Assembly (NCBI RefSeq): GCF_937958655.1
Contig: NZ_CALGNH010000018.1
Span: forward strand, 1-64,000
DNA from: an uncultured Winogradskyella sp.
Lineage (GTDB): Bacteria > Bacteroidota > Bacteroidia > Flavobacteriales > Flavobacteriaceae
Direction: 5' to 3'
Length of the DNA: 64,000 nt
How positions within the stretch are numbered: position 1 is the stretch's first letter; each line of letters starts with the position of its first letter. This document shows, in pieces, positions 34,916 to 44,758 of this stretch. The notes under the pieces were generated by a model that did not search any database, had not been told where the DNA came from, and saw only the letters and a list, made by a program, of their open reading frames with translations. The position numbers and the translations under genes are program-made.

Positions 34916-37900
34916 ATGCAAAAGAAAATTCTAAATTTCCTGTTCTCTACTAAGCTAACAGCTGTATTATTTATCGTTTTTGCCATTGCTATGGCCACCG
35001 GAACTATTCTCGATAGAAATATGGAGACCTCACCAACTCCTTACACCAGAACATTAATTTACAATGCTTGGTGGTTTGAAACTATTATGGTACTTTTTAT
35101 GATAAATTTCATCGGAAATATTGGTAGATATAGACTCTGGCGAAAAGAAAAATGGGCTACGCTTATTCTGCATTTAGCATGGATCCTAATTATATTAGGT
35201 GCTGCAGTAACCCGTTACATCGGCTATGAAGGCATAATGAATATAAGAGAAGGAGCTACAGAAAGTCAATTTCGTTCGCAAAAATCATATATCAGCGGGC
35301 GTATATTAGGCGATTATAAAAAAGACGGTCAATTACAACAACGAAATATTTTAGAAGAGGTTGATTTTTCTCCACGATTAGATAATAATTTTAATAAAAC
35401 TTACGACTATGGTGGTACTGCAGTTAATTTTAAACTTAAAAAATTCATTAAAGGGGCAGAAAAAGAAGTTATTCCAGATGATAATGGAGAAAGTTATTTA
35501 AAAGTAGTTGAAGCTAGCGAGGGTAAACCTCACAATCATTTCTTAAAACTAGGCCAAGTCTCTAAATTGCATAACATACTTGTATCCTTAAACAAAGAGC
35601 AAGCAGGAGCCATTAATATTACAAATACCAAATTTGGTCTTTTTATTAAATCGCCATTTGAAGGAGAGTATATGACTATGGCAACTGGCGCCACAGGTAA
35701 GCTTGTAAAAGATAGTTTACAGCCATTAATTTTAAGATCTAGATATGTCATCGGAGATATGCAATTAGTGTTTCCAGACCCTGTAGTAAAAGGTGTTTTT
35801 GATATTGTAAAGAAGCCAACCTTTTTAAAAGGAGATGAGAGTGGTGCTGTATTAGATGTAAGCGTTAATGGTGAAACTAAAAGCGTTAACCTTCTTGGTG
35901 GTCCTGGCGCTTATCCTAGTATTGAAGAGGTTAATGTTGGTGGCTTAGATATAGCCTTACGTTACGGGTCTAAATTAGAACAATTACCCTTTGAGATTAA
36001 GCTCAACGATTTTATTGCAGAAAAGTATCCAGGCACAGAAAAAGCCTATTCTTCATACGAAAGTAAAGTCACTGTTTTAGATAAGGAACAAGGAGATTTT
36101 GATTATCATATCTACATGAATAATATTTTGGATCATAGAGGGTATCGCTTTTTTCAAGCGAGTTTTGATCCTGATGAAAAGGGAACCATATTATCCGTAA
36201 ACCATGATCGTTGGGGCACCTACATAACTTATGCAGGCTACATTATGTTGTATATAGGTTTAATGGCAATATTGTTTGCAAAACATACCCGTTTTGATGA
36301 TATAAGAAAACGCCTTGGTAAGATAAAAGCTAAGAAAGCAGAGGTAATGGGTATAATCGCTTTATTGATTAGTTTTTCTGGTTTTTCGCAACAGTCTTTA
36401 GCTAATGATGACCCTGCAAAACTAAAGGAAGAAAAAGTCTCTAAAGTTCAGTTAGATTCGGTATTAAAAGCAAATATTACACCTAAAGAACACGCCGATA
36501 AGTTTGCTAAAATGGTGATACAAGATTATAGTGGTCGTATGATGCCTATACACACATATGCTTCAGAAATGCTTCGTAAAATTAGTAAAAGCGACACTTA
36601 TGAAGGCTTAGATGCGACACAGATTTTTTTGTCTATACAAGAAAGTCCAATGCTATGGTACAATATGCCAATTATTTACTTAACTCCACGCAAGGCAGAT
36701 AGTATTAGAACCATTATAGGTATAGATAAAAGTCAAAAATATGTAAGTTTATTAGACTTTTTTACACCAGACGGACGCAATAAATTAGGACCATACTTAG
36801 AGGACGCCTTTAGTGCTAATGTTGTTGGTGGGTTTTCAAAAGAAGTACAAAACACGTATGGGCGCTTAAGCTTATTATCTGACGCTATTGAAGGACGGAA
36901 TGTTAAAATTTTCCCGGTACCTAATGATGAGAATAATAAGTGGATTTCAGCTTTTGAGTATAACCAAGATGATTATACCAGTAAAATAAAGGATTCGTTA
37001 TATCGCGGCTTTATAAGCAAGGGGTTTAATTATTATTTAATGACGCTTAATAACGCAAAACAAACAGGCAACTTTGCAAATGCTGATAAACTCTTAAATG
37101 ATATTAAGTTAACCCAGCAAAAACTTGGCGCTGAGGTTATGCTTTCCGATGAAAAAGTAGAGTCCGAAATTCTTTACAACAAGTATGATATTTTTAAGAA
37201 GTTATTTAGTTGGTATATGTATGCTTCTGCTTTATTGTTTGTTTTAATTATAATTCAAATTTTAAATTACAAATCCAAATGGCTAAAAATAGCTATTAAT
37301 ATTCTTATAGGTGTTGTCTTAGTTTTATTACTACTACATACCGTAGCTTTAGCCTGGCGTTGGTACTTGTCTGGGCATGCTCCTTGGAGTGATGCTTATG
37401 AGTCTATGATATATGTAGCTTGGTCTACTATGCTGTTTGGCTTTATAGCTGGCATTAGTAAAAGTTATCATAAAAATAATAAGACTAGTACCGAAAAAGT
37501 AAGTAAGATTAGGGTCTCTAGCCTTACAGTGGCTGCAAGTGCGTTTATTACATCAATGATTTTAATGATTGCACATTGGAATTGGATGGATCCGGCAATT
37601 GCCAATTTAGAACCTGTACTACAAGGGTATTGGTTAATGATACATGTCTCTGTTATTGTTGGGAGTTATGGACCTTTAGCATTAGGTATGATATTAGGGG
37701 TTGTAGCTTTATTACTTATGATATTTACAACAAGCTCTAATAAAACCCGAATGGATATTAACATTAAAGAGTTAACTATTATAAATGAAATGGCGCTAAC
37801 GGTTGGCTTAGTTATGTTAACTATAGGTAATTTCCTTGGTGGTATGTGGGCTAACGAAAGTTGGGGACGTTATTGGGGCTGGGATCCTAAGGAGACTTGG

Positions 37901-38170
37901 GCTTTAATAAGTATTATGATTTATGCTTTTGTAATCCATATGCGACTTATCCCAGGCCTACGTGGCCGTTGGTTATATAATCTAATGTCTGTATTAGCGT
38001 TTGGCAGTGTGTTAATGACCTATTTTGGTGTTAATTTTTATTTGTCAGGCTTACATTCTTATGCTAGCGGAGATCAAATATTAAGCTTTCAGTTTATAGC
38101 AATAACAATAGCTGTTATAGCTGTAATAGGAGCCTTAGCATTGAGGAAATATAGGGTACATTATAAATAA
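34916..38170 (+). CDS. ccsBA: Cytochrome c biogenesis protein, CcsBA-type fusion (ResB plus CcsA)
   Basis: N-terminal ResB-like TMs; C-terminal WGWDPKETWALISIMIYAFVIHMRLIPGLRGRW haem-handling WWD domain. Confidence 0.92.
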   Translation: MQKKILNFLFSTKLTAVLFIVFAIAMATGTILDRNMETSPTPYTRTLIYNAWWFETIMVLFMINFIGNIGRYRLWRKEKWATLILHLAWILIILGAAVTRYIGYEGIMNIREGATESQFRSQKSYISGRILGDYKKDGQLQQRNILEEVDFSPRLDNNFNKTYDYGGTAVNFKLKKFIKGAEKEVIPDDNGESYLKVVEASEGKPHNHFLKLGQVSKLHNILVSLNKEQAGAINITNTKFGLFIKSPFEGEYMTMATGATGKLVKDSLQPLILRSRYVIGDMQLVFPDPVVKGVFDIVKKPTFLKGDESGAVLDVSVNGETKSVNLLGGPGAYPSIEEVNVGGLDIALRYGSKLEQLPFEIKLNDFIAEKYPGTEKAYSSYESKVTVLDKEQGDFDYHIYMNNILDHRGYRFFQASFDPDEKGTILSVNHDRWGTYITYAGYIMLYIGLMAILFAKHTRFDDIRKRLGKIKAKKAEVMGIIALLISFSGFSQQSLANDDPAKLKEEKVSKVQLDSVLKANITPKEHADKFAKMVIQDYSGRMMPIHTYASEMLRKISKSDTYEGLDATQIFLSIQESPMLWYNMPIIYLTPRKADSIRTIIGIDKSQKYVSLLDFFTPDGRNKLGPYLEDAFSANVVGGFSKEVQNTYGRLSLLSDAIEGRNVKIFPVPNDENNKWISAFEYNQDDYTSKIKDSLYRGFISKGFNYYLMTLNNAKQTGNFANADKLLNDIKLTQQKLGAEVMLSDEKVESEILYNKYDIFKKLFSWYMYASALLFVLIIIQILNYKSKWLKIAINILIGVVLVLLLLHTVALAWRWYLSGHAPWSDAYESMIYVAWSTMLFGFIAGISKSYHKNNKTSTEKVSKIRVSSLTVAASAFITSMILMIAHWNWMDPAIANLEPVLQGYWLMIHVSVIVGSYGPLALGMILGVVALLLMIFTTSSNKTRMDINIKELTIINEMALTVGLVMLTIGNFLGGMWANESWGRYWGWDPKETWALISIMIYAFVIHMRLIPGLRGRWLYNLMSVLAFGSVLMTYFGVNFYLSGLHSYASGDQILSFQFIAITIAVIAVIGALALRKYRVHYK

Positions 38171-38226
38171 TCCTTTAAATTATTAGAATTTTTTATAACT
38201 TCATAATCTCAAACTAACCATCATTA

Positions 38227-38418
38227 ATGAATAGTTACTTCAAAAAATTAGGAACACCAAACCTATTTATGCTCATTTTGTGTGCTGTAATAATCCTGGT
38301 TGCTGAATATTTATTTTTAACCGGAGATCAATTGCACGGCATATTTGTTGGCCTTTGGGCGCCAACATTACTTGGTGTAATGATTTACTTAAAACTTGTA
38401 GATCATGATGGCAGATGA
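38227..38418 (+). CDS. Small membrane protein (63 aa)
   Basis: Two hydrophobic segments; follows ccsBA. Confidence 0.6.
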   Translation: MNSYFKKLGTPNLFMLILCAVIILVAEYLFLTGDQLHGIFVGLWAPTLLGVMIYLKLVDHDGR

Positions 38419-38515
38419 TGTTATATTATGGTTTTCAGTTATAGTTATTGTTTTAGTAGCTTTATGGGCTGTACTAATGATTAGAGCTTATAATAAAGCG
38501 ACTAGGAACGATTGA
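38405..38515 (+). CDS. Small single-pass membrane protein (36 aa), overlapping the previous ORF, not in ORF track
   Basis: MMADDVILWFSVIVIVLVALWAVLMIRAYNKATRND*; 14-nt overlap in another frame. Confidence 0.5.
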   Translation: MMADDVILWFSVIVIVLVALWAVLMIRAYNKATRND

Positions 38516-38618
38516 GTCTCTTTCTTTTAGTATTTTTATTTTCTTTAGACTAACACTTTTATAAATAAGGTTGTTTGGTATATTCTCACTATTTTTATAC
38601 TTCATTTAATTAGGATTT

Positions 38619-39773
38619 ATGGTTAGTAAAAGATTAGGTTTAAATACTATTTGTACGCATGTTGGTGAGATTAAAGATGAACAATTTAAAGGTGCGGTTT
38701 CTCCTATCTATTTAAGTTCATCCTACGAATTTTTAGATGTGGATGTAAAGCGTTATCCACGCTATTTTAACACTCCCAACCAAGACTATTTGTCAAAAAA
38801 AGTTGCTGCTCTCGAAAATACTGAAGCTGCTATGATTTTTGGCTCTGGTATGGCGGCAATAAGCCACATGTTTCTGGCTTTTTTACAAAAAGGAGACCAT
38901 TTGGTGGTGCAGAATACCTTGTATGGTGGCACTGTAAATTTTATAAAAGAAGAATTTCATAAATATGGTATTGAGTATACGTTTACCAATGGATATAAAG
39001 TTGAAGACTTTGAAGAAGCAATTCAAAAGAATACCAAATTAATTCATATAGAATCTCCATCTAATCCTTTATTAACAGTAACAGATATAAAGGCTATTGC
39101 CGACTTGGGTAAATCCAAAGGGATTTTAACATCAATAGATAATACCTTTGCATCTCCAGTAAATCAAAATCCGATAGACTTAGGCATAGATATGGTGATG
39201 CATTCGGCTACAAAATACTTTGGTGGTCATAGCGATATATGCGCAGGGGCAGTGGCAAGTTCACAACAATACATAAATCGTATCTGGAATGTGAGTAAAA
39301 ATCTTGGTGGTAGTTTAAGTGATATGACCGTTTGGATGTTAGAGCGTAGTATGAAAACGTTAGGATTACGAGTAAAAGCACAGACCAAAAATGCCATGAA
39401 ATTAGCAAAGTGGTTAAATAAGCATCCAAAAGTTAATAAAGTGTATTACCCAGGGTTAAAGTCGCATCCCGAATATGAATTATCAAAATCACAGATGAAA
39501 GGTTTCGGCGCTATGTTATCTTTTGAGCTTACAGAAGATTTAGACGCCTACGAGTTTCAAAAATCTTTACACTTAATTAAATCCTCAATGAGTCTTGCAG
39601 GTGTAGAAAGTACAGTTATCTCACCGCATCTAACGTCCCATGCATTACTAACATCAGACGAACGACAACAAGTTGGTATTAGCGATCAATTACTAAGGTT
39701 TTCAGTAGGGATAGAAGACGTTAAGGATTTAAAACGTGATATTAATATTGCAATTGATAAAATTTCAAAATAA
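38619..39773 (+). CDS. Trans-sulfuration PLP-dependent enzyme (cystathionine gamma-synthase/lyase or methionine gamma-lyase family)
   Basis: NTICTHVGEIKDEQFKGAVSPIYLSSSY; DMVMHSATKYFGGHSDICAGAV PLP-Lys region. Confidence 0.9.
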   Translation: MVSKRLGLNTICTHVGEIKDEQFKGAVSPIYLSSSYEFLDVDVKRYPRYFNTPNQDYLSKKVAALENTEAAMIFGSGMAAISHMFLAFLQKGDHLVVQNTLYGGTVNFIKEEFHKYGIEYTFTNGYKVEDFEEAIQKNTKLIHIESPSNPLLTVTDIKAIADLGKSKGILTSIDNTFASPVNQNPIDLGIDMVMHSATKYFGGHSDICAGAVASSQQYINRIWNVSKNLGGSLSDMTVWMLERSMKTLGLRVKAQTKNAMKLAKWLNKHPKVNKVYYPGLKSHPEYELSKSQMKGFGAMLSFELTEDLDAYEFQKSLHLIKSSMSLAGVESTVISPHLTSHALLTSDERQQVGISDQLLRFSVGIEDVKDLKRDINIAIDKISK

Positions 39774-40495
39774 TGAAGTTAGATGTATTAGCTATAGGTG
39801 CGCATCCAGATGATGTAGAATTAGGTTGCGGAGCAACGCTTGCCAAAGAAATTGCCAATGGTAAGAAGGTAGGAATTATAGATTTAACGCGTGGTGAATT
39901 AGGCACTCGTGGCACTGCTGAGACCAGAGATGAAGAGGCGTTTAACGCAGCTAAGATCCTAGGTGTTCATTCAAGAGTTAATTTAAGATTTTCTGATGGT
40001 TTTTTTAAAAACGATAAGGCACATCAGATTGAACTGATAAAAATGATTCGTTTTCATAAGCCAGAAATTGTGCTTTGTAATGCTATAGATGACCGTCACA
40101 TAGACCATGGAAAAGGGAGTCAATTGGTAAGTGATGCTTGTTTTCTTAGTGGATTACGCAAAATTGAAACAGTTCATAGTGATAAAAATGTTTCACAAGA
40201 GACCTGGAGACCAAAGGCAGTGTATCATTACATACAGTGGAAAGACCTAAAACCAGATGTTGTAGTTGATGTTTCTGGATTCATAGATAAAAAAATGGAA
40301 GCCGTATTGGCCTATAAAACACAATTTTTTGATCCAAATAGTGATGAGCCAGAAACACCAATATCTAGTAAAAACTTTACGGACAGCATTGCCTATAGGG
40401 CTCGAAATTTAGGACGATTAATCGGTGCAATACACGGAGAAGGGTTTTCTGTAGAGCGGTATCCTGCGGTAAATAGTTTGTTTGATTTAAAATAA
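39773..40495 (+). CDS. bshB1: Bacillithiol biosynthesis deacetylase BshB1 (PIG-L family)
   Basis: LDVLAIGAHPDDVELGCGATLAKEIANGKKVGIIDLTRGELGTRGTAETRDEEA. Confidence 0.93.
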   Translation: MKLDVLAIGAHPDDVELGCGATLAKEIANGKKVGIIDLTRGELGTRGTAETRDEEAFNAAKILGVHSRVNLRFSDGFFKNDKAHQIELIKMIRFHKPEIVLCNAIDDRHIDHGKGSQLVSDACFLSGLRKIETVHSDKNVSQETWRPKAVYHYIQWKDLKPDVVVDVSGFIDKKMEAVLAYKTQFFDPNSDEPETPISSKNFTDSIAYRARNLGRLIGAIHGEGFSVERYPAVNSLFDLK

Positions 40496-40509
40496 GTAAA
40501 GAAAACCTT

Positions 40510-40539
40510 TTGCAGAAATTTGTAAATAATTTACATTTG
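40510..40539 (+). promoter_or_regulatory. Flavobacterial promoter of the tRNA gene (TTG-N19-TACATTTG)
   Basis: TTG at 40510-40512, 19 nt, TACATTTG at 40532-40539; matches the Bacteroidetes TTG/TAnnTTTG consensus. Confidence 0.75.
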
Positions 40540-40556
40540 CAGTCCTAATTAAAAAC

Positions 40557-40631
40557 GGTGGTTGTAGCTCAGTTGGTTAGAGCGCTGGTTTGTGGTACCA
40601 GATGTCGTGGGTTCGAGTCCCATCTTCCACC
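40557..40631 (+). tRNA. tRNA-His (GTG)
   Basis: G-1 plus cloverleaf; anticodon stem CTGGT-TTGTGGT-ACCAG gives anticodon GTG; T-arm GTGGGTTCGAGTCCCAT; CCA not encoded. Confidence 0.93.
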
Positions 40632-40651
40632 CAAATTCTTTTAATTTCAAA

Positions 40652-40681
40652 AAGCGATTCTCTCTAAGAATCGCTTTTTTA
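40652..40681 (+). terminator. Intrinsic terminator after tRNA-His
   Basis: AAAGCGATTCTCTCTAAGAATCGCTTTTTT. Confidence 0.85.
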
Positions 40682-41003
40682 GTATAACAGTTTCTAATGT
40701 TATTTTTGGTACAGTATGTCTTCTTTAATTATTATGGATCATTTCAATTTTTTTTAAACTATAACATAAGTTTCAAACGCATTAAAGGACGTTAAGACAA
40801 TAACATAAGTATACAAGTATCACCTCGGTTGTAAAGTATGTAACATCTGCTTAAAACTTAGAGATAATGGTCTTTTAGCATAGCCAACGCATGTTAATAT
40901 CATTCGTGTTGCACCGTCTTTGGTAATCATCGATGATGAGTTGTTAGGTTGTGTATTTATAATTAATAATACGTTGAAAGAATTTGATTACTAATTTCTA
41001 TTG

Positions 41004-41037
41004 TAAAAAAAACCACGCATTTGCGTGGTTTTTTTTG
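41004..41037. terminator. Bidirectional intrinsic terminator
   Basis: AAAAAAAACCACGCATTTGCGTGGTTTTTTTT. Confidence 0.85.
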
Positions 41038-41054
41038 ATAAGTTAGACTTTTAT

Positions 41055-41417
41055 TTATCTACAGCCTGCTTTTTCTGCGGCATCATAAATTTGCTGCATT
41101 TGTTCTGCAGTTATACTCGGATTATCTTTAAACATTTCTATATACCAATCAAAGAATGTACAAGGGTTAAGGTTTATCCATATAAATATAGTAAGGCCAA
41201 TAAACGAAATTATTAAAGAAACAATGGCAAAAATTCTAGCTCCTTTAATTGCAGAACCGTTACTGTATTCCTCTGGGTTGGCGTTATATTTCTTTTGCTC
41301 TTTATTGGCAATTACTATAGCTATAATTGCTGTAATTGTTCCTATTCCGTAAGCACAGCAACATAATATCCCTATTACAGATAAAATATAAACTGCCGTT
41401 GTGTTAAGTTTTTGCAT
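41055..41417 (-). CDS. CCC-motif membrane protein
   Basis: LSVIGILCCCAYGIGTITAIIAIVIANKEQKKYNANPEEY. Confidence 0.8.
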   Translation of the reverse strand: MQKLNTTAVYILSVIGILCCCAYGIGTITAIIAIVIANKEQKKYNANPEEYSNGSAIKGARIFAIVSLIISFIGLTIFIWINLNPCTFFDWYIEMFKDNPSITAEQMQQIYDAAEKAGCR

Positions 41418-41433
41418 AAATTAAATATATTTA

Positions 41434-41727
41434 TTAGTAAAATTTTAAAATAAAATTAATAACTACGGTAATTAGTGTTAATATCGCTAACCCAAGCTTA
41501 AGTTTTTCACTGTGCTTAATTTTAAGCACACAATCAAAAATAAGAAAAACAAAAAGAATTAACATAGGATATATTGCAGGATACATATAAAAGGCATCAA
41601 TAAATTCTCCTCTAATGATATGTGCCATAGATCGCTGAATGCCACAACCCATACAATCTATACTGATTGTTTTTTTCCAAAAGCATGGAAGCATATAATC
41701 TTCTAAGTCTTTTATGAGTAAAAGCAT
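41434..41727 (-). CDS. DUF2752 domain-containing membrane protein
   Basis: CFWKKTISIDCMGCGIQRSMAHIIRGEFIDAFYMYPAIYPML (CxGCGxxR motif). Confidence 0.85.
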   Translation of the reverse strand: MLLLIKDLEDYMLPCFWKKTISIDCMGCGIQRSMAHIIRGEFIDAFYMYPAIYPMLILFVFLIFDCVLKIKHSEKLKLGLAILTLITVVINFILKFY

Positions 41728-41806
41728 AGAGCGAATTTACATATTTGTTAAATATCAGCCTTGTAAAATAGCTTCAAATCTTATTTTTGTATAAAATATT
41801 GAAATT

Positions 41807-42025
41807 ATGAATATATCTAGAACTATCAATTATGTTTTTATTTTAATAGGTGGTGGCACGGCGTTATATGCCCAAGCAGGTGCAGAACAAAACAAATATT
41901 TACTTATTGGAGGTGTCATAATATTAATAGTAGGAATTTACAGAACATCTCGTAACATACCTAGTAAGTATGATGAAGATGCAGAAGAATTAATGCAAAA
42001 TAAATCTTTTGATAATGAAAATTAA
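41807..42025 (+). CDS. Small membrane protein upstream of the Smr-domain gene
   Basis: Two TM-like segments; overlaps the start of the 42009 ORF. Confidence 0.6.
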   Translation: MNISRTINYVFILIGGGTALYAQAGAEQNKYLLIGGVIILIVGIYRTSRNIPSKYDEDAEELMQNKSFDNEN

Positions 42026-42566
42026 TAAAGGCGACCTTGTTGAAACCTTAGATGATGACATCATTGGTGTTGTAACTGCAATTAATGGAAGTACAATTAC
42101 TATTAAGGATAACTCTGGCTTTACCTTTGCATTTGAAACACATGAATTAATGAAATCTGCAAAAGGTGATGCCATTGATAGCGCTATTTACAATTCGGAT
42201 TTTGAGGCAGTTATAAAAGAGAAAGAATCTAAAAAACGAAGAGCAGTGCCAACCTCTAAGGCTAAAGAGCGTCATGCTCCTAAGTTTGAAGTTGATCTAC
42301 ATATTCATCAACTAACAGATTCTACCAAGGGTATGTCTAATTTTGATATGTTGAATCTACAGTTAGATACAGCAAGACGGCAATTAGAATTTGCTATACG
42401 TAAACGCATTCCTAAAATGGTGTTTATCCATGGAGTAGGAGAAGGAGTACTTCGCCAAGAGTTAGAAACCATGCTTGGCAGATACAATAACGTACAGTTC
42501 TATGATGCCGATTATAAAACCTATGGCCTAGGTGCCACAGAAGTAAAGATTTTTCAGACTAAATAA
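42009..42566 (+). CDS. Smr/MutS2-like domain protein (DUF2027-type)
   Basis: FEVDLHIHQLTDSTKGMSNFDMLNLQLDTARRQLEFAIRKRIPKMVFIHGVGEGVLRQEL. Confidence 0.87.
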   Translation: MIMKINKGDLVETLDDDIIGVVTAINGSTITIKDNSGFTFAFETHELMKSAKGDAIDSAIYNSDFEAVIKEKESKKRRAVPTSKAKERHAPKFEVDLHIHQLTDSTKGMSNFDMLNLQLDTARRQLEFAIRKRIPKMVFIHGVGEGVLRQELETMLGRYNNVQFYDADYKTYGLGATEVKIFQTK

Positions 42567-42578
42567 CGCTCAATCCTT

Positions 42579-43526
42579 CTATGGTTCTGTGATTGTTATC
42601 TCATAAATTAAATCACCAAAATCTAATTCTTCAGAAGATAAAATTTCAAGATTAAAATTAATAATAGCAAAGGATGCTCTTATGGTTCGGTTAAACTGAT
42701 TACCCGTTGTTAAGCCTGGGAATGGATAAGGAACAGCTTCTAATTCATTAAGGTAGTGTGGTACTAATTCTCCTTGAGTATTAGTATTAACATCATTTGT
42801 AGGGTTCATATTACCGTCTTCATCCTCTTCAGCTGTAGGTATGCCGTCTCCATCATCATCAATATCTAAATAGTTGGGACTGTTATCTGGGTTTAAATTG
42901 CTATTAGCATCCGTATTTAAAGGGTTAGTTGTAGGGTCGCCATCGCCATCTAAATCTTCTGTATCAATTTCAAAACGAGTGGGAACATTATCGTTATCAT
43001 CATCTTGGTCTTGGTAATCTGGTATGCCGTCACCATCCCAATCTTGTGCATTAGAATAGAGACCATTTTCATCTGGTTCACCACGTCCTTCAAGATCTGA
43101 AGGAATGCCATCTCCATCGTCATCGTCTACCGTAACATTTATAACTATGGTACCATCGCTGGCCTCATAATCTTCTTGTACAATAAGGTTTGATGGTGTT
43201 ATTGGCTCACAAAGCTCTTGGTTGTCTATGGCTCTATTATAAGTTCTATAAATAAAACGAGTAGTACTGCCATTTATTGGAAGTTCTAAAGGAGCACCTG
43301 GTACAGTATTTTCAACAAATGGTAGATCTTGGTTTGTTCCTCTGGGAATAATAATAGAGAGGGTTTCGTTAGGATCTTCTCTAGTATCGTAAATTAAAAA
43401 TGAGTCTATATTGTTATCGCAAAACTCTAGATCTCCCTCAAACTCTAAGTTAACAGTAATAATATCTCCATCATCGCACCTTGTAAATAGGATAAGAGCA
43501 AAGACGGCAAAAAAACGACGAATCAT
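42579..43526 (-). CDS. Lipoprotein with thrombospondin-type-3-like calcium-binding Asp repeats
   Basis: MIRRFFAVFALILFTRCDD lipobox-like; DDDGDGIPSDLEG, DWDGDGIPDYQDQDDDND, DLDGDGDPTTNP, DIDDDGDGIPTAEED. Confidence 0.82.
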   Translation of the reverse strand: MIRRFFAVFALILFTRCDDGDIITVNLEFEGDLEFCDNNIDSFLIYDTREDPNETLSIIIPRGTNQDLPFVENTVPGAPLELPINGSTTRFIYRTYNRAIDNQELCEPITPSNLIVQEDYEASDGTIVINVTVDDDDGDGIPSDLEGRGEPDENGLYSNAQDWDGDGIPDYQDQDDDNDNVPTRFEIDTEDLDGDGDPTTNPLNTDANSNLNPDNSPNYLDIDDDGDGIPTAEEDEDGNMNPTNDVNTNTQGELVPHYLNELEAVPYPFPGLTTGNQFNRTIRASFAIINFNLEILSSEELDFGDLIYEITITEP

Positions 43527-43612
43527 AATATCAATTTTCAACAAAAATAACGGATTTGTAAAATTATAACGTTGCATTGTCTAAATAATTTTATTTATAA
43601 TATTTTTGTTTT

Positions 43613-44758
43613 ATGAATAAGGTATACTTAGATAATGCAGCAACGACAAGGCCGAGAGTTGAGGTGGTAGAAAAAATGTCCGAGGTTTTATTAAAATCTT
43701 TTGGTAATGCGTCTTCTACGCATAGTTATGGCCGTTCTGCTAAAGTGCTACTAGAGCAATGCCGAAAGAATATTGCGAATTATTTTAACACTTCAGCTTC
43801 AGAAATTGTTTTTACTTCTGGCGGTACGGAGGCAGATAACTTAGCACTTCGTAGCGCTGTGAGAGATTTAGGCGTTACCGAGATTATAACTTCAAAAATA
43901 GAACACCATGCCGTTTTACATACAGCCGAACAGTTAAAAAACGAATACGACGTTAAACTAAGTTTTGTAGAATTAGAAAACGATAGTACCGTTAATTATT
44001 TGCATTTAAAAGCTTTGTTAGAAAAATCTGATAAACCTATGGTTAGCTTAATGCATGTTAATAATGAGATAGGGACTATTTTAGATATTGAAAAAGTAGC
44101 TCAATTATGTAAAGAATACAATGCGCTATTTCATTCTGATTGTGTGCAGTCTGTAGGGCATTTTAAATTAGACTTAAGCACAACGCCAATTGACTTCATA
44201 GCTGCAAGCGCACATAAATTTCATGGTCCTAAAGGTGTTGGTTTTTGTTATGTAAGAAAAGATTCTGGGCTTAAACCCTTAATTTATGGAGGTGAGCAAG
44301 AGCGTGGTTTTAGAGCAGGAACCGAAGCTATACATAATATTGTTGGTATGGATATTGCCTTAAAGTATGCCTACGATAAACTAAATGAAGAACAACAATA
44401 CATAACACATTTAAAGACTTATTTTATACAGCAACTCAAATCCAAGATTTCTGGAATTCGATTTAATGGAGTTTGCGAATATGATAACAAAAGTACATTT
44501 ACCCTTATTAATATCGGTTTACCAATAGCACCAGAAAAAGCAGCTATTCTGCAATTTCAGTTAGATTTAAAAGGTATTGCCTGTTCTAAAGGCAGTGCAT
44601 GCCAGAGTGGTAGTACACAACAGTCTCATGTTTTAAGTGAACTTGTAGATGAGAATCAATTGAATATGCCTTCCGTTCGGTTTTCATTTAGTATCTACAA
44701 TACTAAGGACGAATTAGATTATGTTGTTGGTGTGTTAAGCGAGTTTGTTAATTCTTAA
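43613..44758 (+). CDS. Cysteine desulfurase (NifS/IscS family)
   Basis: VYLDNAATTRPRVEVVEKMSEVLLKSFGNASSTHSYGR; SAHKFHGPKGVGFCYVRK; SKGSACQSGS. Confidence 0.92.
   Translation: MNKVYLDNAATTRPRVEVVEKMSEVLLKSFGNASSTHSYGRSAKVLLEQCRKNIANYFNTSASEIVFTSGGTEADNLALRSAVRDLGVTEIITSKIEHHAVLHTAEQLKNEYDVKLSFVELENDSTVNYLHLKALLEKSDKPMVSLMHVNNEIGTILDIEKVAQLCKEYNALFHSDCVQSVGHFKLDLSTTPIDFIAASAHKFHGPKGVGFCYVRKDSGLKPLIYGGEQERGFRAGTEAIHNIVGMDIALKYAYDKLNEEQQYITHLKTYFIQQLKSKISGIRFNGVCEYDNKSTFTLINIGLPIAPEKAAILQFQLDLKGIACSKGSACQSGSTQQSHVLSELVDENQLNMPSVRFSFSIYNTKDELDYVVGVLSEFVNS

Noticed and set aside
40557-40631. tRNA-His as an integration site of a genomic island
   Set aside because: No second copy of the tRNA 3' end was found in the window and no integrase is adjacent.
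42579-43526. Asp-rich repeats as a low-complexity artefact
   Set aside because: Spacing matches thrombospondin-type-3/calcium-binding DxDGDGIPD repeats common in Bacteroidetes surface proteins; real but ordinary.
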